From positions 4,650,001-4,714,000 of the forward strand of contig NC_083566.1 of assembly GCF_019925205.1 (NCBI RefSeq): a stretch of 64,000 bases of DNA, in the 5' to 3' direction. The notes under the pieces were generated by a model. The model did not search any database. It worked only from the letters and a program-made list of their open reading frames with translations, and was not told the DNA's origin. The position numbers were made by a program, and so were the translations under genes. Within the stretch, counting starts at the first letter, position 1; every line of letters begins with the position of its first letter. Positions 12,717-24,920 of the stretch are shown here, one piece after another. This stretch comes from Metopolophium dirhodum (Eukaryota; Arthropoda; Insecta; Hemiptera; Aphididae).

Positions 12717-15700
12717 AGAGTTCGGCGACAACCGGGACGACGACGACGACGACGACGACGCGAAACCGCCGATGAGCCCGCCGGCGGAACAGCCGATATC
12801 GTTGACCACGCACGGCCGGTTTAGTAACGGCGAAACTCTGTTGCAGTCTCCAAGACCGCAATCGCGCAGCTCACAGCAGAGCCCCGAACACAAGGTAAGA
12901 TAATATTATATACGCGTCGATGTTATGATAATGTAAGGCCACACCATTATTTCAAATACTGGCTGAACTGTCTATTGCAGTACGCGTGAAAATAAAAGAA
13001 AACCCGGGGGGGGGAGGTAATCTTTTCTTAATCTATTTACAAGAAAATAGGTACGTCACATTAAACAATAAATGTATACGTTAACAATAAATTATACGTC
13101 ACAATAAATTCGGCATAAAAATGTTTTTTCAGTATTATTGTTAACAACTCGGAAAAATTTACTTTTTATATGGTGTTCGTCGTTATTTCTACACGGACAT
13201 TGTTCTATTAATAAAATATTTATTACGTTCGCTGCTCCTCACTTAAATTGGATACAAATTACAAATATCAGAGTATCATATTTATTAACTAGGAATCATC
13301 CGGAAACCCCATGCTTGTGCTCAGCTTGTATCTGGCTGTCGAAGAAAACGCCCAAATAATTGCGATCCACGAACGACATAGACATTAATATAATGTATTA
13401 TATTTTAATAAAAAAAAAAGAAATTTCAAGGAAGTTCTAAAATTAAATTTATTCAAGGATATAATAAGTCACACAATATGCATGTAGTAGGTAACTATGG
13501 AATAATAATTTAACATCACATTACATTTTAATTCATTAAATTTGGTTGTATGAAGTTGAACGTATTTTAAAATGTGTTTTATTTTCACGAACATTATCGA
13601 TTGTATCTGTTCGATACCTAAATTTGTGATAGTTTTGATTTTGGTTATAATTGTTATTTTACTCTGGCAAACAAAAGCATTGTGTTAAAACTTACAGTTA
13701 AACATAAACTATTTGGTAAGTTTCAATACGTGAATTAAAAATATTATTAAATAATATTGCAATAATATAATATATTTTAGGTATTACATAATTTATGAAT
13801 GTACTGCAAAAAAAGGCGTTTTTCATATTTTATAAGTCATCAACAAAATTGTTGGCATAATTGACAAAATATTTTCAAAAATATAGGTTTCTACATAATT
13901 GTATTATAGTTTTTAAATATTATCCACTTAAGATAAATATACGCGTACTGCAATATACACTCGTATCGTTATAATGTACCTATAATTCTTGTTTGTGTAA
14001 ATAATTAATATAACCTTTTTTTTTTTTTAAATTCGTAAAACACACAAATATGTCGTTTATATTGAAAGTGTTTATGTCATCAGTCGATCATATACCATGT
14101 TCTTTACATTTTCCACATAGGAGTTTGGAAATCTCGTATTTATTTTAGATTTGTTTATTAAACAATACGATATTATTTTTCATTAGAGTAAAGTTAATAA
14201 TATAGTTAGTAGTTACACTATAATTTATTTTTATAAAACTACGATTCCCCGAAGTTAATACTGTTAAAAATACTGTAAAAAATAAAAATCATTAAATTGT
14301 ATCTAAAATATCATACATGTCTGAAAAGTGTTCATTTAAGTTATTAAGTACCTACCTAGTTCACACACATTTCAATTTTTTTATACGATTCCAAAATATT
14401 AAAAGTTATCTGCTGCATTATTATCGGAACACTTTGCGATTACCGGTTGTCGAGTTTAAAGTTTATTTGTGACCTACAGTAAATTAATTTATTCCACACA
14501 CGTAAAATAATTCCGGGCACGTAGTTTTAATAACACCAAAGGAATGGGAATAGCACATATTATAATACACGTGTAACGCTGTAATGTGTATTAAATATAG
14601 GTGATTCATTCCAAGTTATAAACAATTTGGTTTGCAAGCGTCAGAGAGCCGCGTTTTTAATAGAGGAGTAAAAACTTCGATTGTCTGATTTAACTATATT
14701 TAAATATATTTATATTAATATTTTTATATTTATATTTACCTATACAATATTATAAATTAATCAAATCATAACAGTTATAATTACATAATAATATACCCGT
14801 TTATGTGTATCGTAGCCTGTAAGTACTATACAATATCACTATAACCAATATTTACAATCAACAACTATACCTATGTAGTTAAACCAATTCAATAAGAGTC
14901 ATTTTTTTTATTTATATATACTATATATGTATGTTATATAATATTATCTCATGGTCAAGGATGACATTTGAGAGACGAAGTCATTGACTGGGAAACGCAG
15001 TCAATATTCAATGTAATTGAGCTAATTATTTAAGGAAGTGTTGTTAAATAACATTATGTACTATAATTATCTACCATACTATTATTATTACCTACAATAA
15101 TTTTCGTATTTTAATTTAGTCTTATAATCATGGTTGGTAAAATTATAAACTTGCCCCCCCCCCCCCCCCCCCCCAACACAATTATTCAATAGTCTTGATG
15201 ATTAATTATGTATTTTTACAATATGTATTAACTTATAAATATAAAGTAAGAACTAATTATCATTTAACCATAAATGGAATATATTATGAGAGTGTCCGAA
15301 ATTTAAATTATCCGTATATCTGAATAATATCTAAATCTGGATTTGAATCAAACTCTTATCTGGATTTCCCGAATTATTCGGATTTATGGATTTGCTTTTT
15401 ATGTGAATTATAATTATTTACAATGTATTTGTAAAATAATTTTTTTTTTATTGTAATGAAAATATGTTGTACAATTTAATTTATTAGAATATAAAAATGA
15501 GTCATAATCAGCATATTTGGATTTCCTAAATCCGGATTTGTCAAATCCGAATGATTCGAATTTTTGAAATCCGGATTTGCCCACCACTTATTAACGTCAC
15601 CGAACGTAACATATTTTATACACAATATACCTTAATCTATTCATAGGATATTGTAGTCTTGGAATTAACCACACTATCCAATAAAATAATATTTTATTAA

Positions 15701-16418
15701 AGCGCACTAAAAATAATACTCTGGTCTGGTTGGCGATTAATGTTTCTCGCATACCAAGTTAAGATTTTGTAAAAATGCATACATTTTTTTCCTTATTTAC
15801 TTGTAAATAACAATAATTTAAATTTTTTTGAAAATTATCTTTTAGCCAAATACGTGCTGATTTAATGTTATTTGAAAATTAACAAATTAACAAATAAAAT
15901 TGTTATTTTGCCAGTGGGCCGAACTTACTTTTTAACTCTTATAATAATGATAGAAATAATTTTTCATAATTTATAAAACTTTTGACTGATAAATGTATAG
16001 TATATAATATACCCAATGATAAATCTTAATTATGCAGCACAATACTATTTCCTTCGCAATATTCTCCAAGAGTAGGCCATACAAGTGTACTTGAAAAGAA
16101 ATAAAACACTTCTTAGCGTAATAATAATAATACATCGCCATCAGATGATGGGCAATATACCCTAAAAACAATTTTACAATTTACCGTTCTGAGGGGAATT
16201 TGAAACCAAAACACTGTTTTGATTTTTTAAAAAGGTGATGGTGATCAAGGAAGAGCCACCAGATAAGGATAAGACGACCGTGACCACCGGACTGAACAAT
16301 AACGATTACGAGGACGAGGACGATTTCGACGAGGACATGATAGACGGTGACGGGTCGGACGGTGGCGGTGGTGACGACCGCGACGCGATCGGCAACAGCT
16401 GCAAACGGTTATCATCGC

Positions 16419-16449
<31 letters not shown>

Positions 16450-19400
16450 GTCAGCGATGTCTTGCACCACCAGCCCAGTGGACGACCACCCAGTTGCCAC
16501 GGGACACCACCACCAGGCGACGCCGCCACCCCCGCCCCCGCCGCTGTTCCACCGCGCCGCCGATCTGCACCAGCCCCTGGTCCGGCCCGGGTTCTCGATG
16601 GTGCCAAACTCAATGTTCGGCCACAGCTTCATGTACATGAGCCAATGCTTGCCCGGCTTCAATATGGGCCGCCGGCCACAGACCGGCACTCCGCCACCGC
16701 CACAACCGCAACAGCCTCAGGTAAGTCATCGCGTACTATTACCATAGTTAGAGTAGGTGCTTACTAATTAATAATCATCGAAATATGATACTCGAACCCC
16801 CCAGTAGCATATTTTGTATGAAGGTGGCCGGGTAGGTGATAAGTGGTTTCGGAAATATGGTGGGGTTGAGTCGCTTTTCAGCCGTTTCACTTTTCGGCCA
16901 AACAAAAGTTTTAATAATATTTACTTTACATTATCAATTATTACACATACCTATGGAAAAGTATTATAGTTATTGGCTATACAAAATATGAAATATAAAA
17001 ATAAAATTACAAATCAATATTATCACTACCTATTCTGTTTATAAAAATAATAATATAGTTTGTTCGGTGGTCGTCGAGTTCGATTGCAAAGGCAACTATC
17101 TAAATTATATTAAACCCCGTGCATATTATGGGTAGGTATATGACATATTAACTTAAGAACAATGTTAATATATTTGAACTACGGCGGTGGTCGGTGGAGA
17201 AGTATTGCCGACAGTAGTTCCTACTCCAGCTCTCGATACCACGTAAAAAATAGGTACGTTCTCGGTATTTAGCTCCCCATTATCGAACCAGATACCGAGT
17301 GCTTTTCTCCGTAACTACAATTTGTATGCGATGCTTTTCAATACTTTTCAGGATTATCATCACTATCATACTATACCGTGATATATTGGAATTAATTACA
17401 ACGACTAAACAGTTATTTTTCGAGGTCAGTCTAATAAAATAACATCAGGGTTTCCGCGGTAACTACGATATCAAAATGTATTCCTCATCAATATTATATT
17501 ACATTATATTAAATCGTGTTCTATGCTATGCTATTATATTTTATTATATAGTATAATATACTATTCTAACATTAACTTTAAGCCTTAAGGTAATGTTAAA
17601 TTATTTAATCCGTTTGATTACTATAACAGTTTTCTATAGGATATTAAATAGGATTTAAAATTATTGTTATTTGTAATTATGATTTACCGGCAACCGCCAA
17701 CACTAAAAAAAATATTTTTTTAATGTTAAATGTTTTTCCTCTAAAGTATAATTTTTAAACTATAATTTATTTTTGTTTTTTATATTTATTTGATAGATCA
17801 CCTGTTTAATTTTTAACATTTTAAAACATTTTGTTTCATACAATTTAAAATTATTAAAAACATGATGGTCTTATAACTTAATTTTCGATATTAAGATTGT
17901 CATGATAACCTGGAAGTACCTACCTTTCCCCCTCCCACTTGGACATGTAAATTAGAAAAATATAATAGTCGCGATCGACTTTCCGTTTTTAGATTTCTTT
18001 TCTTTTCTTTCACTCCATCTACATTTTTAAAATCTGAAATGTCTGTAAGGTTAAAAATTTGACAAAAAAATACAGTTAAGAAATGCTGTTTGCGGTTGCC
18101 ACCTTTATATACTATACAAACAATTTAGTAGGTATCTATTTAACATCGGTAACTACTAACCACCGAAATCGCCATCCATAGTTTGTTCGTACCTAACTTT
18201 AATCGAAGAAAACCCTTCAGAATATAGTATATACCCAGGCTAGACGACATGAATTATTGGATTTTCTGGATGCGTGAAGTTAAATGTGTTGTTAAGTTGG
18301 TAATTCATAAACCCTGAGTAGTAAAGTATGGATTTCACAATAGTTTACTTTAGGTGAAAAAAAAATTAACAAAACAAATATTGAAATATTTACAAAGCTA
18401 CACACCTATATAGATATGAACACTTTAATAAACAAATTAGTTTTTCAAACAGACGATAAAATATAATTTTCTCTATATCATAGATACAACATAATAATAT
18501 AATATACATTTTGGTTTCAATATTTTTATACTGTCTGCAGACGATTTGTTGCGACTGTCGTTGGACTACGGGTTGGTAACCACTGTTGTGTTTTGTGTAT
18601 TACTTATTTATAAAATGTCCATGTGGTGAATTTATATCGTGGTTTAGTTATGGGTAGTACCTATATAGTTGCTAAAGTGTAAAAACAAACGATTGCGGTG
18701 GTCTGACAGGCCTCTGGGAGGGGGTTCTGAGTCTGACGAAGAGTAACGGGAATTCGAATAGTGAATATTTATATTTTTCAAATTGTAATAATGTTAGATA
18801 CGCTGCAATACAAAGGTGATATCATAGGCGGATATTTGATTGAATTTTAGGGGGCTTAAATTTTTCTTTTCAAAATAAGCCGTTGGGGCTTTGCCCCCAC
18901 CCTCTCTCTAATATCAATATTACCTTCAGTACGCATTAACTACTAAATTACTAAATTACTAAATTACAACACTACTGAATACCCATTACTAACTACATAA
19001 TATGCACTTTGAAAATCACCGTGATATAGATATCTTGAGTTAAGTTAAGATAAGTTGGACACTGAGTTATATATTTTACTTATTCGGAATGAGGTAATGA
19101 CTAATGCGAGTATTTCGATGCAATGAGTTCGTCAGAACACTCAGAACCGCGTTTATCTAGCAGATAACCGCGGTTAGAACGAAAAGTACTGCATATTGTG
19201 AAAACACATGCCATAGTATACCACATGTATTATTTCGTATGTACTTACAAGTTACAAGCAATACGTTTTTAAGCGTTTAATCAGCAAACACATAATTAAA
19301 TTATGTAAATTGCAAATAGTGAACCAAGAAGTAATTATTTACGGATAATCTTTAGATAGTCAAAAGTGTATTTTAATCGCCAAACCATCTTCTGAGAATC

Positions 19401-21206
19401 CGCTTTAAATAATAGGTACTAAATTCACTCAGGATAGTAAGTACCTTATAACAGATACATTATCAAATAAAGCAATCAAAGCACTTGATGTATAATACTT
19501 GACAAAAGGAAAAATAATAATGACAGTAGTACCTAATCACGGTGTATTTTAGTACACCACAAACAAAAAAATATCATTCAAGAACAAATAAAAATTAAAA
19601 ATATTCAAACGGATTATTGTCAGAAAAAAAACACCTCATGATTTTTTAACGATTATCGCAAAAACTGATAACACGATTTATTCTACTCTCGTTGATAAAT
19701 ACAAATTAAATAAGTTTATACACATATAGCTACTACTTACGCAGTACTTGAAAATATGTTTAAAATTATATCAGGTCTTATTTATTGTGGATTATTATGT
19801 AATTACCTGTTTGCAGTTTGTGTACTTTGCACAGTTAGGAGTTAGGACTAGTATCTATACTGGTATAGAACACTAAAATGTTCCCATTTTTGACATGTAG
19901 AGAAAAAAAATGTTCTCGTCAACATTGTTTTCTCTCGTAGTTAAACCTGTTAATACGAGACAAATATAATAATATATTAATATATGTCTTAATGGTTGGT
20001 TAGAGCTTGAGTAATATTTAATATTCAATTATTTGTTGTTTACTGGTGATCTTAACTTATTCGGATATCGGTAATTTGATAACAATATAAAATCAATACA
20101 GTATTAAAACATTGTCTTGTACTTAACTTTAAACTTACCTATTTGAATATATACAATTGAAGCGTGAAGTTTCACACTGACCAATGATCATTGTCCATGG
20201 ACGAATATGGTGATACTATAATAATTGTTCAATCGAAATGATTAAACCATAAAACGAATATTGTCATAAGTACATTCAACAATATATTTTGTGGATGTGA
20301 AGACTCATGTAAGCCATTTATTATACATAAAACCAAGAGCGGAATCGAAAACAATTTTTTCGGTTTGGTTTTGGATTTTAAAATCTGGCTTTTTATACAA
20401 ACAATTTTGTTCACCGGTTTTAATAACCAAAATAATTATTTTCTGTTTTTAAAACGAGTTATGAACTACAATGGTTTTGGTTAACCACTTTCAGGTTTTT
20501 TTTTAAATATATAAATATTTATGTTACAATGCCTTTTCATTTGGGTTTATACCTAACATCACTTTTTCCTGCATACAAATAATTGTGAATGTACAGTCAA
20601 AAATTAACAAAACATGTTAAATGTACATCAAACGTCCATGTATGCATCGCTAACGTAGGTAAAAATAATTTCACTCGCCCAAACAGTATAAATGATATTA
20701 TGGTCGCCCAAAATTATTACACTCGCCCGAACGACCACCGCCTGACACTATTGCGGACTTACGTTATATGCATCTCATTTCATACCTCCACGCACACACA
20801 CACACACACACTCACCTCCACCAAACCGAACGTCGAATGAATTTCTATTGTTTGCGCGTGTTGACAGGTGTCGTCTGCAGCCACCGCAGCGGGTCTAAAT
20901 CTGTCGGCGCTGGCCGAGGAACGCCGGAAACGGAACCGGACGTTTATCGACCCGGTGAGCGAGGTGCCGCGGCTCGAACAGTGGTTCGAGCACAACACGC
21001 ATCCGTCGCACAGCCTGATCGCCAAGTACACGGACGAGCTGAACCGGATGCCGTACCGGCAAAAGTTCCCGCGGCTCGAGTCGAAGAACGTTCAGTTCTG
21101 GTTCAAAAATCGCCGGGCCAAGTGCAAGCGACTTAAGATGTCCCTGTACGACGCCATGTCGCCAAAGGATCAATTCTCCATGCCCACGTACCTCAATCAC
21201 GATTAA
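9308..21206 (+). CDS. dve: Dve / Compass-family double-homeodomain transcription factor (5'-partial, 7 exons)
   Basis: Joining 9308-9644, 9752-10109, 10299-10421, 10541-10679, 12560-12894, 16235-16720 and 20868-21206 gives one open frame of about 704 residues ending in TAA at 21204-21206. Every intron is GT-AG and phases match (1 upstream, then 2, 0, 0, 1, 0, 0). Order: COMPASS/ULD-like domain (residues ~5-113), helical region (~114-232), homeodomain 1 (~246-314, WFKNAR), acidic and Ser-rich linker with two poly-Asp tracts, a VIKEEP SUMO consensus, a Gln/His/Pro-rich segment, and homeodomain 2 (~612-684, WFKNRR). Both homeodomains have about 11 extra residues between helices 2 and 3, a hallmark of Dve. 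Known role of the family: nuclear DNA-binding regulator, required for midgut/proventriculus, leg and eye patterning in Drosophila; worm DVE-1 acts in the mitochondrial unfolded-protein response. The first visible exon starts with two bases of a split codon, so upstream exons exist. SATB is the nearest alternative but normally has CUT domains. Confidence 0.9.
9752..10109 (+). CDS. dve: dve exon: helical region after the COMPASS domain
   Basis: The acceptor CTTTGCAG ends at 9751. The phase-2 junction makes an Arg codon across the 107-bp intron. The peptide contains LKDKLLKLLL and a Cys-rich, acidic helical stretch (GQACPDLPEDLYKKFEQW). It may correspond to the CUT-like (CUTL) segment of SATB proteins, but this is uncertain. 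It ends in phase 0 at a weak donor, GTGATT. Reading through that donor hits TAA at once, so intron retention would truncate the protein before either homeodomain. Confidence 0.88.
10299..10421 (+). CDS. dve: dve exon: first half of homeodomain 1
   Basis: The exon is 41 codons, phase 0 at both ends, with acceptor TTTTTAG and donor GTACGT. The peptide carries the N-terminal arm (KTRMRTSF) and helix 1 to early helix 2 (ELPKLQAWFAENPHPSRQQ) of a homeodomain. The next exon completes the fold. The intron falls within helix 2. Confidence 0.9.
10541..10679 (+). CDS. dve: dve exon: second half of homeodomain 1
   Basis: The acceptor is ACAAAAG and the donor GTCAGT, phase 1. The peptide completes helix 2 (IHHYVSELNNLE), then a basic loop (SRKGRKPLD) and the recognition helix NNVVYWFKNARAAQKR. 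The W-F-x-N-x-R core of helix 3 is intact. Position 305 is Ala where many homeodomains have Arg (WFKNAR versus WFQNRR). The loop makes this homeodomain about 11 residues longer than the usual 60. Confidence 0.9.
11385..12060 (+). repeat. Interspersed repeat, copy 1 (in dve intron)
   Basis: It starts near AGCTGATCCCGTGCACTTCG and continues through GGTAGATCGCGGACC, a segment containing CTAACCTAACCTAACC, and ATCGGTCGAGCCGTTTAAG near the end. The central part (about 11535-11730) is matched in reverse complement at about 36050-36245. It is an unclassified dispersed insect repeat within the 1.9-kb dve intron. Confidence 0.5.
12560..12894 (+). CDS. dve: dve exon: acidic, Ser-rich linker
   Basis: The acceptor is TGTCGCAG (ends 12559). 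A second in-frame acceptor nine bases downstream ends at 12568. Either fits the phase-1 junction from 10679, giving a three-residue difference. The donor GTAAGA starts at 12895, phase 0. The peptide is low-complexity: Asn/Ser/Gly-rich, then 10 Asp, Glu-Glu, and 8 Asp encoded mostly by GAC repeats, then a Ser/Pro/Gln-rich tail. The ORFs in other frames of this exon (poly-Arg, poly-Val, poly-Ser) are shadows of the GAC repeat. Confidence 0.85.
12895..16234 (+). other. dve: dve intron (3.3 kb)
   Basis: AT-rich intron between the acidic linker exon and the SUMO/Gln-rich exon. It holds a 21-base poly-C (15154-15174) and the CCGGATTTG-type repeat at 15.3-15.6 kb. No conserved exon was seen. Confidence 0.8.
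15275..15600. repeat. Repeat with multiple ATCCGGATTTG-type motifs (in dve intron)
   Basis: Variants of CCGGATTTG / AAATCCGAAT recur on both strands and the right part ends GATTTGCCCACCACTTA. Clustered subterminal repeats and a GCCCACCACT-like end suggest a degraded hAT-type element. I could not define matching ends or a target duplication. Confidence 0.3.
16235..16720 (+). CDS. dve: dve exon: SUMO-consensus and Gln/Pro-rich linker
   Basis: The exon is 162 codons, phase 0 both ends, with acceptor TTAAAAAG and strong donor GTAAGT at 16721. It opens with VMVIKEEPPD, which contains the SUMO consensus I-K-E-E. A second Asp/Glu run, a Gln tract (QQQQQQQRQQQ), His-rich and poly-Pro segments follow, then a hydrophobic/Met-Phe-rich stretch (SMFGHSFMYMSQ). 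It probably has regulatory or partner-binding roles; that is inference. Confidence 0.87.
16721..20867 (+). other. dve: dve intron (4.1 kb)
   Basis: AT-rich intron before the terminal homeodomain exon. It includes an imperfect hairpin at about 19146-19176 (AACCGCG ... CGCGGTT), a repeat fragment near 18.8 kb, a GGTTTTGG-rich stretch at 20.35-20.5 kb, and a CA repeat (~20793-20810) shortly before the acceptor. Confidence 0.8.
18826..18910. repeat. Fragment of a dispersed GGCGGATATTT-type repeat
   Basis: The stretch includes ATAGGCGGATATTTGATT, a GGGGGCTTAAATT piece and GGGGCTTTGCCCCCACC. Similar CGGATAT/CCCCC pieces recur near 50910 and 51020. Boundaries are not resolvable. Confidence 0.25.
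20868..21206 (+). CDS. dve: dve terminal exon: homeodomain 2 and C-terminus
   Basis: The acceptor TTGACAG ends at 20867. The stop is at 21204-21206. The peptide contains a basic N-arm (ERRKRNRTF), helix 1 (EVPRLEQWFEHN), helix 2 (SLIAKYTDELNRM), a long basic loop and recognition helix SKNVQFWFKNRRAKCKRLK. A short tail, SLYDAMSPKDQFSMPTYL, follows. GC content is far above the flanking intron, as expected for constrained coding sequence. Minus-strand ORFs over this exon are shadows. Confidence 0.92.
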   Translation: MSSAATAAGLNLSALAEERRKRNRTFIDPVSEVPRLEQWFEHNTHPSHSLIAKYTDELNRMPYRQKFPRLESKNVQFWFKNRRAKCKRLKMSLYDAMSPKDQFSMPTYLNHD

Positions 21207-23820
21207 TGCTGTTCCACGCGTCGTTGTTAGAAACAAACATTTTCACGGATGAATAACAATATTATATTATACTAGGTATTAAATACAATATTATATACAC
21301 AATATTTATACGATAAAAATATTATTTGCTATAGGTACACCACGCGGCTGCTCGTGTGTACAATACTACTACTATGGCATCGTTATGTATTATTCGAGTA
21401 TTAAATCACGTGTAAAGATGAAAAAATTTTTTTTTTACTAAATTAATACTTTCGGCGCTTAAAAAAATGGAAAAAAAATTCTGAACAAAACGAGTAAATA
21501 TTTTCATTATAAGTATTCATTATTTATTTTTCAATCGGTTTTTCCTTATTATATAGTCGTGCTAGTCAAAAACGTTATCCCCCCCCCCCCCCCAAATAAA
21601 TAAAACATCCCCTACACACGTAGATAGGTACTATATGCGTTCGTTATAAACATCAAAAAATATAATATTTTAACTTCCGAATAATATTTCGTACTCGTAA
21701 GTACGAATAATAATTAGTCCCGAGAATTTAGTATAATATAATAGGTGCGTCAATGTTTTCCGAGCCGTTCACGCGAAACAGACAGCGTGTTTCGAGGAGA
21801 AGAGCACAAGTTTGCACAATATTATATATTTTATACTTTGGTATAAGCGTTCTTAGCTCTTCGCTTTGGGCATCGCCGGGTTCGAAACGTGACCGTTCGT
21901 CGACGCATTCCCGCTGTAAATATTGCACACTCGTCATAATAATAAAATAGGTAATAATATTTAATAATAATAATAGTAATATAATCGCAATAAAAGATCG
22001 CCCACATAATATGATATAGTATCTTAATAATATCGCACCTCGTTCGTTGACGCGTATAAAAATAATTACGATCCAGCTGTGGTCTTGTCGCACCACACCT
22101 CCGCCGTGGTGTCACGTTAACCAAAACCAACGGACTATAATCTATACCATTATAATATGATGTAATTATTTTTCGAAAAATGCGTCCGACCCGAGTTGTA
22201 TCGTCGAGAAATCGGCGAGGTTCCGGAACAGAATTCGCACACGATTTCAATCGACGGGTCAACGGCCTTTTTTTTTTGGACCAGATCTCGGGACGCGTCT
22301 TGTCGTCCCTGCTCTTGTCGGCCGTGGCCGTGGCAGTTATTTATTTGAGGTCACTCGGGGATGACGGAAAGGGCGGTGGAGTTTTCGACCGTTTTGCCTC
22401 CAACGAGTGCACGATTAGTGCAAGTCGAAACTTAATCGCGTTTATGAGTAATAATTAGATATCGATAGGTGTATTATAATCATGATAATAATAAATAATA
22501 GTGTCGCGTAGTCTTATCGATATAATAGCTGTTAAATAATATTCATATTTGTATTTGGATTTAAAAGCTTTTGAACGTAATTATGAAAATATAATGCCAA
22601 AAAGAAAAAATAATGTTTATCTCGCTGGCCATTAAACGCTGATGTGATGAATTTCACCGGTCGCGCATTGTATAATATTATAGCGGATTAAATAGTTATA
22701 CTAAAAAAAATGTTCCTGGGCGGACCTACAAATTTGATATTATGCCTGATATTACGTTTCTGAGATCGCGGTCTACGGTCTGTATAATAATAATATTTCA
22801 CGTCGACTACTATGGGTTCTAACTGACCCATCGACATGTTGCATTCGATTGTTCTTGGACAACATTCCTCTATACCTTCCGGACAAGTCTGGGACAGCGT
22901 AATCACTAGATCAGACGACTATAAAAAATAACGATTGTAGTTTTGAAACAAAGCCCAATCCGTTTTGTTGATATTAATATTAGGTCTGGGACGTGTACAG
23001 TTATGACAATTATTATGATGATATGTAATATTAAGCAATGTCATAGACATCGCGGTTCTCTCAACATATTACTAATTACAATTTACAATAATAAATTACA
23101 TTATCATACCGAGAAGATGGTGATTTTTAATTTTTGTTTGTTTTTGTAACACCGATTTTTAATTTTTGTCCGTTTTTTAACACCGATTCTTCAGAAACGA
23201 CAGAAACAATACAATATATTTTATCTGTAGATCGGACCAATATATGATCTCTCGCTTATGGTTTTTGTTGGTTTTTTTTAATTTGTTGTCGTTAAATTTT
23301 TTATGATATTATTATTTATTCATTTTTTTTTTTTTTTTTGTTGTTTGTATTATATTATAATTTTCAATTATTTTTACGAATCGCCTTCGCAGTATACGCT
23401 TGACACTATATCATAGTATCGGCGCTAAATGTTTAAGGATTTGGGATAAATAATCGCCCGAGATTTTCAATAGGCGGTGTTAAGTTATCTACAACATCGA
23501 AACCAAAGATTTATGTTCTATGTACGGTATACTTTGTTTTGTTTGTTTGTTTGTTTGTTTTATTAATTTATACTATTTTAAAAGCGATCATGTACAATAT
23601 TATTAAACTGTATTATACAATATAATATTATTATTATCACATTATACGATAAAGTGTTTTTAATAGTTATTTAGGGTTTTGTTGGTAAAAATTAAGCGTT
23701 ATTATTATTATTGATTTTTTTTTTGTATTTTATTTATTTATTTGTATTTTATTTTATTATTATAATCTTTTTTTTTTTTGTTCCTCTAGTTTAGAATAAA
23801 AAAATAATCTTACTATTATT
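21207..23820 (+). other. dve: dve 3' UTR / downstream region
   Basis: No conserved coding sequence follows the dve stop. The stretch is AT-rich with AATAAA at 21595-21600 and further candidates near 22486 and 23793, so the transcript end is unresolved. It contains a 15-base poly-C (21579-21593), a GC-richer patch at 22170-22440 whose frames are not convincing protein, and a GTTT-type microsatellite at about 23536-23560. Confidence 0.4.
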
Positions 23821-24549
23821 AATTTATTTCAAAGTCATATAATATATGTATTTCCAAATACATAGAATGTATTTTAACAATAGTCGGTTCAATTATTCAA
23901 CAAAAACCTTTTACTTATTATACTCCTCTGTTGTATCCTATCACCCATTCACATTGATTCCGTTAAAAATGAATGTTCAAAAATAAAAATTTGTAACAAA
24001 CAAAAGAGGGTCGTTTACAAATCCAAAAGGGCTGCAGCTAAGTATTGAGAGCCACCGATTTAATTAAATTCTTTTTTCACTAGTCCTTTTTTTTCTTTTT
24101 TACTCATTCCCTACTCTCTATGTATTTTTAATTCCGAGAGGTTTAAGAAATAAAAATTAGCCTTCCAGTGCGAGGGTGGAGGTAGTGGTAGTGGTGGTTA
24201 CCAGTAATGCAATTTAAAAACATAATCCAAGATTTATATAGTGGAATTTCGTACGTACGCATTCACACACACACACAGACGCGTCAGACATTTGTTCGGG
24301 AAATGTTAAAAACTTGTAGTTTTTCCGTGCTGCAGACCTCGACAGAATAAGAAACATAGCTCGGAGTGAGCGATTAAAGGATTTACCGTCATTTGTTTGG
24401 AAAATAAGAAAAAATAAACTCATCCCGATCGAATGGACGCTGCAAGGTTTGTTTGAACGTTATTTATTTTTTTATTTGCATTAAAAAAAAAAAAAAAAAA
24501 AACAGTAATAATAATAATAATAAAGCTATGCCATTATTTGTTTTTGAAA

Positions 24550-24920
24550 CTTGAAATTAATTTCGTACGCGGCTTTCCTCCGTCGCGCGAACCCGAACAC
24601 ATCCGCGCAGAGAAATCGCCCCACAAACCTTCACGACTGTTGTAGTTTTCCTCCGCGTGACTTGAAATCAAGGCGATTTCGGTTACGGCACGTGGCTCGG
24701 CACATGGAGTGGGTTGCACCCGCCGGCGGGTAGAGCGGTGAAAATGGAAAACCCCACGGTCCACTCTCGGTAAAAAAAATATATGACCATTACAGTTGTC
24801 GTTGCAGTCCTCTCGGTCGCCACGTGTCGTCCGCTCGGGAAATGAGTGTTACTGGCTTTTCACGATATGTCACGCGTACGTATATGCGTGCAGAGAATGT
24901 TATAGTGTAACAATGTGACG
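24550..24920. promoter_or_regulatory. CpG-rich patch, function unknown
   Basis: The patch is GC-rich with CGCG and CCGGCGGG motifs, about 3.4 kb past the dve stop, and has no convincing protein frame. It could be a promoter or 5' UTR of an unseen transcript on either strand. Confidence 0.2.

Noticed and set aside
12441..12861. Long ORFs with poly-Arg, poly-Val and poly-Ser in other frames
   Set aside because: They are translations of the GAC repeat of the real dve exon 12560-12894 in the wrong frames or strand.
20895..21236. 113-codon minus-strand ORF
   Set aside because: It is antisense to the homeodomain-2 exon, which has a clear protein family; high GC alone keeps the antisense open.
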